Positions 36,426 to 40,597 of a DNA stretch of 40,597 nucleotides are shown here, piece after piece. Position 1 is the first letter of the stretch; every line of letters starts with the position of its first letter. Below the pieces are notes generated by a model. It was given only the letters and a program-made list of their open reading frames with translations, was not told where the DNA came from and ran no database searches. The stretch covers positions 1 to 40,597 of the forward strand of contig CAMJHJ010000003.1 of the NCBI GenBank assembly GCA_946405485.1. Reading direction: 5' to 3'. This DNA comes from an uncultured Bacteroidales bacterium. GTDB lineage: Bacteria > Bacteroidota > Bacteroidia > Bacteroidales > UBA932. Position numbers and translations under genes: made by a program.

Positions 36426-39400
36426 TTAGAATGATACCTGCAATCCGAAGTTGTACACCTTCTGGGTCGGATAGTTGAAGGCATTACCCGCCTGCTCCGG
36501 ATCCCAAAGAGTGAACTTGCTGAACGTAAGCAGGTTGGTCCCGCTGAAATAGAGTCTGAAATTGGTCATCCGAAGCTTGTTGATCCACTTGTTGGGCAGC
36601 GTGTAGCCAAACTCAAGTGATTTCAGGCGCAGGAAGGAACCGTCTCTCATGAACCAGGTGCTGACCTGGGTGTTGTTTTCAATGAGTTTCGTAGAGAGAC
36701 GGGGCCAGAGGGCGTGCAGGTTGCGGTTATCCTCGTTCCAATGGTCATCCGCATAAACCTTCAGCAATTGCTTGATCTTACCTCCGTCAGAAATGAACGG
36801 GGCCGTGCTGCTGACGCCGATCCAGAAGGATTCACGGGCCAGTCCCTGGAAGAAGACGGAGAAATCGAAACCCTTGAACCCGGTGGAGATACCGAAACCG
36901 TATACCAGTTCGGGCTCGGTCGGGAATCCGATCGGCACACGGTCCAGATCCGTGATCTGGCCATCCCGGTTGATATCGCGGTACTTGATGTCACCGGCCG
37001 CGTAATCGCCGAACTGGACCGGAGAATTCCGGACTTCTTCTTCGTCGATGAACAGACGCTCCGCAATATAACCCCAGTTCTGGGAAACCGGCTGACCGAC
37101 CCGGGAGAGCCAGGGGGTCAGTGTCTGGTCTACTTCCTCATACTTGGTATACCAGGCCTTGCCGTAGGTCAGGTTGGCGCGTCCCGTGAGCCAGAAGTCC
37201 TTGGTGAAGGATTTCTGGAAATCAAGGGCGACGTCAACGCCCCGTCCCCGGGCTTCACCGATATTGGAGACCGGCGTTGCCATGAGACCCATACTCGTAG
37301 GAATGTAGCTGCGCGTAAGGAGAATGCCCGTACGGTCTTCCTGATAGAGATCGACCTGAAGATTGAACACCTTGAAGAGTTCCGCTTCGACACCCAGGTT
37401 GGTCTTGTAGGAACGCTCCCAGGTAATCTTGTCATTGGCATACTTGCTGACGGAAACGCCGTTGACCGAGTTGCCGAACTGATCACCGAACTGGGCGGCA
37501 TAGGTCGAATCGTTCATATTGACCTGCGACATGTAGTAGAAACGCTGCGCGGATCCGCCGATGGCGTCATTACCCACCAGTCCGTATGTTGCCTTGAATT
37601 TCAGCATATTGACAGCCTCTTTCAAGCCCTCCGGGAACCATTTTTCGTTGGTCACGATCCAACCTATACCTGCGGAAGGGAAGAAACCGAAACGCTCCTG
37701 ACGAGCGAAACGCTCCGATCCGTTATAACCGAAGTTGAACTCCAGGAAGTAGCGCTTGTCGTAGTTGTAGGTGAAACGACCCGACAAACCCAAGTTACGG
37801 TGAGCCAAGGACTCGATCAAAGTAGAAGCTCCGCCCGAGAGTTCGGTGCGGGCCTGTCCGACCAAGAGACCGCTGACACCGTGCCGGCCGAACTCCCGGT
37901 CATAGTTGAGCTGTGCCTGGAAATAATTGTTCGAATTGACCGTTTTCGTTCCGGGATCATAAGTAAGATACTCCGTTCCAGAAGCCGGATTCAGGTTCGA
38001 AAGGGTGTATTTCCCCGTCGCCCTGTCGTATCCGGCGAGCGCATAATAGAACGGATTATACTGGCGGGTCACATCGAAGTAGGAATAGCGGGTCGTGCTG
38101 GCCATGGCGCTGAACCTGAGGCCCTGCGTAATGAAACGAAGGTCCTGCTTGACCTCAAACTGGCCGAGGACCGTCGTCTTGGCATATTCCTTATAACCCT
38201 TCACCATCTGGGCATAGGGGTTGAGATAACTGCCGGTATCGTAGTTACCGAACAGGATGTGATGCGTTCCGAGGTTCATCTCGTCCGGCTCATAATACGG
38301 CTGGAACAGGACCGGGCTCGTATTCATGATCTGGGAGTAGACATCGCTACCGCCGCTGATCGGGCCGTTGTAATCATCGAAGGAACCGTGCAGGCGGACG
38401 GCGATCTCGGTCGTCTTTGTCACGTTGATGTTGACGTTCGAGCGCAGCACATAACGGCGCAGGTCGATATTGTTGTTGAAATTGTTGCGCTTGTCAACCT
38501 TCAACAGACCGGTATCGTGGTTGAACGTGGCGGCGATGTAATAACGGGCCACCTTTCCGCCGCCGCTGAGGTTGGCGTTGACACGGTTGTTGACCGTCTG
38601 GTTCTTGAGTAGCATGTCTCTCCAGTCGATGGCCGGATAGACGACCGGATTCATGCCGAGCTTGGTATTCTCGATCTTTTCCGTGGAGAAAGGAGTGACG
38701 GCAAGCGGGTCACGGGTCCGGGCCGCTTCATTGAAGAGCTCCATATACGTGACCGGATCGGCCAGCTCCAGGTTACGGGTCGGCTGGGATACCGAAGTCT
38801 CATAACGGATATTGATGGTCGCTTTGCCTTCACGGCCTTCCTTGGTGTTGACCAGGATGACACCGTTCGCACCGCGGGCACCGTACAAGGCAGTCGCCGT
38901 CGCGTCCTTCATGATCGAGAAAGCAGCGATGTCGTCCGGCTGGAGACGGGCCAGGTCGGAAGAGGACATCTCGACGCCGTCGATGAGGATCAGCGGGCCG
39001 TTGGCATAGGTCAGGGAGGTGACGCCGCGGACAAAGAAGCTGGCATCATCGTTACCCGGTTCGCCGCTGCGCTGATAAGAGATCAAACCCGCGACACGAC
39101 CGGCCAGGGCTGTGGTGAGATTACTCGACGGGACTTTCAGTTCCGCCGGCTTGACCGTGTTGACGGAGCCGATGACGGACTCCTTCTTCTGGGTGCCGAA
39201 AGCCACGACCGTGACTTCGTCCAACTGGCTGGCCGAGTCCTTCATCCGGATGACGAAAACGCTTTCCTTTCCCACGGTGAGAGTCTGGGACTCCTTACCG
39301 AAGAAATCGAAAACCAGCCGGTCTGTCGGTTTGACACCGGCCAGTTCGAAGGAACCGTCCAAGTCCGTGATGACACCCCTGGTCGAACCGACGATGGAAA

Positions 39401-39530
39401 CCGTCGCTCCGGGGAGTGGCGCACCCGACTCGTCTTCCACTACCGATCCCTTGACGGTCTTGGTCTGGGCCAAGGCCGTCACCGAGAGCAGGACGAGGAA
39501 GCACAGAGAAACAATTTTTTTGGTTAACAT
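36426..39530 (-). CDS. susC: SusC/RagA-family TonB-linked outer-membrane transporter
   Basis: The 1034-residue importer has a signal peptide (1-21), a carboxypeptidase-regulatory-like domain (about 25-105; KGSVVEDESGAPLPGATVSI), a TonB-box region (QLDEVTVVAFGTQKK), a plug domain with ALAGRVAGLISYQRSGEPG and SFFVRG, IMKDATATALYGARGANGVI, and a large barrel ending NFGLQVSF. It lacks the N-terminal STN domain seen in SusC proteins that signal through anti-sigma factors, so regulation is by other means. The 77-bp gap before it shows no convincing TAnnTTTG promoter or terminator, so it is probably read through from the FAD/GH16 gene. Confidence 0.96.
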   Translation of the reverse strand: MLTKKIVSLCFLVLLSVTALAQTKTVKGSVVEDESGAPLPGATVSIVGSTRGVITDLDGSFELAGVKPTDRLVFDFFGKESQTLTVGKESVFVIRMKDSASQLDEVTVVAFGTQKKESVIGSVNTVKPAELKVPSSNLTTALAGRVAGLISYQRSGEPGNDDASFFVRGVTSLTYANGPLILIDGVEMSSSDLARLQPDDIAAFSIMKDATATALYGARGANGVILVNTKEGREGKATINIRYETSVSQPTRNLELADPVTYMELFNEAARTRDPLAVTPFSTEKIENTKLGMNPVVYPAIDWRDMLLKNQTVNNRVNANLSGGGKVARYYIAATFNHDTGLLKVDKRNNFNNNIDLRRYVLRSNVNINVTKTTEIAVRLHGSFDDYNGPISGGSDVYSQIMNTSPVLFQPYYEPDEMNLGTHHILFGNYDTGSYLNPYAQMVKGYKEYAKTTVLGQFEVKQDLRFITQGLRFSAMASTTRYSYFDVTRQYNPFYYALAGYDRATGKYTLSNLNPASGTEYLTYDPGTKTVNSNNYFQAQLNYDREFGRHGVSGLLVGQARTELSGGASTLIESLAHRNLGLSGRFTYNYDKRYFLEFNFGYNGSERFARQERFGFFPSAGIGWIVTNEKWFPEGLKEAVNMLKFKATYGLVGNDAIGGSAQRFYYMSQVNMNDSTYAAQFGDQFGNSVNGVSVSKYANDKITWERSYKTNLGVEAELFKVFNLQVDLYQEDRTGILLTRSYIPTSMGLMATPVSNIGEARGRGVDVALDFQKSFTKDFWLTGRANLTYGKAWYTKYEEVDQTLTPWLSRVGQPVSQNWGYIAERLFIDEEEVRNSPVQFGDYAAGDIKYRDINRDGQITDLDRVPIGFPTEPELVYGFGISTGFKGFDFSVFFQGLARESFWIGVSSTAPFISDGGKIKQLLKVYADDHWNEDNRNLHALWPRLSTKLIENNTQVSTWFMRDGSFLRLKSLEFGYTLPNKWINKLRMTNFRLYFSGTNLLTFSKFTLWDPEQAGNAFNYPTQKVYNFGLQVSF

Positions 39531-39607
39531 AAAGAAAAAGGATTAATTGGTGATATTGTCGTACATTATTATGTGTTTATCTGTCATTCAAATAAAACGC
39601 GACCCCC

Positions 39608-40597
39608 TCAACGGCGGGCATAAACCCGGACATAATCGACCTCCATAAAAGTGCCGTCGGCCGCATCTGCGTGATTTTTCGCCGAGCGGAGAACGGCAGC
39701 GCTTAACCTGACCGGCGCCGCGGAGTGGCAGAACTCATTCTTGACGCGGCGGGTCTCTTTCCTGTCCAGGTAGAAGATGATCTCATCCTCTTCCCAATCC
39801 ACTCCGAAAAGGTGGTACTCCTGTGAGAAATCGATGTCGGGATAGGTGGTCGCACCCCCATCCGCCGAAATCAATTTCATCAGGGTCATGGTTCCCATCC
39901 ACTCGTGCACGTTGTTGGTATATTCTGAAGGATAATGTCCCTCGTTGATATCGATTTCGAAAGGTCTCCCCTCCTCCGGTTTCCACCTGGGATCCCGGGT
40001 CCAGATCCAGAATGAATTATTGATCCCGGCAGCGGCGGCATATTTATACCTGCATTCAAAATACCCATATTTGAAATCCCGGTACGTTCCCATATCTGCA
40101 GATGTCCATTCCTGGCCGCCCCTGCTTTCCTTGCGGTTGACAAGGCGGACGGTGCCATCCCCGACCTCCAGGTTCTCTTCCCACCGGCTGCATCCCGTGT
40201 GAGAGGTCGGACCGTTGGACGACTGCCAGACTTTCAACAACTGCTCCCGGGTCTGATAGTCGAATTCGTCCTGCCAGACCATCTTCCACTCCTTTTTGTT
40301 ATCCGGGTTGACATACCCCCTGGGAGTCCGGTCAGCCAGGCTTCTGGAGTACGGCGGGACCGGCTCCGTAGCGGGCGGAACTCCCGCCGACATCAGGGAC
40401 TTGAGTTCATCCAGATAGTCGGTATAGATGGCACGCGGCTGGCAGCGGTGCTGCCGGCAGAGGGAAGCGGCCATACCGACGACCTCCCCCATCATTCCGC
40501 CCGTCCGCATCACCCGCACCGTACCGAGTGCGACGTGCGTTACGCTGATATCGCGCCCGGCCATCATCAGATTGTCAATGTTGCGGGAGTACAGGCA
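39608..40597 (-). CDS. FAD-dependent oxidoreductase fused to GH16 glycoside hydrolase (partial, N-terminus outside window)
   Basis: The frame stays open to the right edge. The ten codons above 40567 read CLYSRNIDNL, and the following MMAGRDISVTHVALG is the C-terminal signature of the FAD oxidoreductase at 27691-29574. About 70 residues in, the oxidoreductase module ends where its paralog ends. A Pro-rich linker (VPPATEPVPPYSRS) leads to a GH16-like beta-jelly roll with KMVWQDEFD, WTSADMGTYRDFKYGYFECRYKY, catalytic FEIDINEGH (ExDxxE), and YHLFGVDWEEDEIIFYLD. GH16 enzymes cut beta-1,3 or beta-1,4 glucans and galactans. Intact catalytic acids argue for an active enzyme. It lies upstream of susC in the same direction. 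The FAD-binding part and any signal peptide are outside the window. Confidence 0.88.
   Translation of the reverse strand, partial: CLYSRNIDNLMMAGRDISVTHVALGTVRVMRTGGMMGEVVGMAASLCRQHRCQPRAIYTDYLDELKSLMSAGVPPATEPVPPYSRSLADRTPRGYVNPDNKKEWKMVWQDEFDYQTREQLLKVWQSSNGPTSHTGCSRWEENLEVGDGTVRLVNRKESRGGQEWTSADMGTYRDFKYGYFECRYKYAAAAGINNSFWIWTRDPRWKPEEGRPFEIDINEGHYPSEYTNNVHEWMGTMTLMKLISADGGATTYPDIDFSQEYHLFGVDWEEDEIIFYLDRKETRRVKNEFCHSAAPVRLSAAVLRSAKNHADAADGTFMEVDYVRVYARR

Noticed and set aside
36413..36484. Upstream extension of SusD to 36484
   Set aside because: The extra residues overlap the end of susC and precede a perfect lipoprotein signal at 36412.
36714..38612. Long plus-strand open frame of about 632 codons opposite susC
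   Set aside because: SusC motifs on the minus strand are unambiguous; the antisense frame shows no signal peptide, domain or promoter.
39531..39607. Separate promoter for susC in the 77-bp gap
   Set aside because: Only partial matches to the -7 box are seen, with no spaced TTTG; read-through is the simpler reading.
27691..40597. Recombination-prone direct repeat between the two FAD oxidoreductase genes
   Set aside because: The shared regions are alike in protein but clearly diverged in DNA, so they are old paralogs rather than a recent duplication.

Overview
The window looks like a chromosomal segment of a Bacteroidales bacterium with a GC content in the high fifties by eye (an Alistipes-like or related gut or rumen lineage is plausible, but the genus is not proven). 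The evidence is a SusC/SusD pair with DUF4998 and DUF5000-type surface lipoproteins, a GH92 gene, and promoters of the Bacteroidetes sigma-ABfr type (TTTG about 19 nt upstream of TAnnTTTG). Genes are tightly packed, many overlap by 1 or 4 nt, and no gene-free stretch exceeds about 170 bp. I saw no tRNA, rRNA, CRISPR array, insertion sequence or phage gene.

Layout. (1) 1-1956, minus: arginine genes argR and a GNAT acyltransferase fused in frame to argininosuccinate synthase, which runs off the left edge. (2) 1988-9109, minus: gyrB, an alpha-oxoamine synthase, a PgpH-like HD phosphohydrolase, clpP and a short clpX; the last four are joined by one-base TAATG overlaps. (3) 9121-13912, minus: a 996-residue TPR protein followed by an outer-membrane barrel. 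(4) 14000-18217: ftsE-like ATPase and nth (plus), phosphohexomutase (minus, convergent), and a THUMP-like methyltransferase (plus). (5) 18220-26321, minus: five overlapping genes read in the order HAMP membrane protein, TrkH, RecD/Dda-like helicase, DPP-IV-like peptidase, GH92. (6) 26489-27694, plus: a ROK repressor. (7) 27691-40597, minus: a polysaccharide utilization locus read from the right edge: FAD-oxidoreductase/GH16 fusion (partial), SusC, SusD, two surface lipoproteins, a GH36-like/SGNH-esterase fusion, and a second FAD oxidoreductase with an N-terminal jelly-roll domain.

How the parts work together. The utilization locus reads as a complete import system: SusC/SusD and two lipoproteins capture a glycan at the surface, a GH16 domain would cut a beta-linked backbone, the GH36-like/SGNH protein would remove alpha-galactoside-like and acyl substituents, and two related FAD oxidoreductases frame the set. 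A redox step in glycan processing is the most novel idea in the window, but the substrate cannot be read from sequence. Other points worth attention are the GNAT-ArgG fusion, a ClpX lacking its zinc-binding domain, the odd five-gene operon that starts with a potassium transporter module, and a 14-bp perfect palindrome in the gyrB leader.
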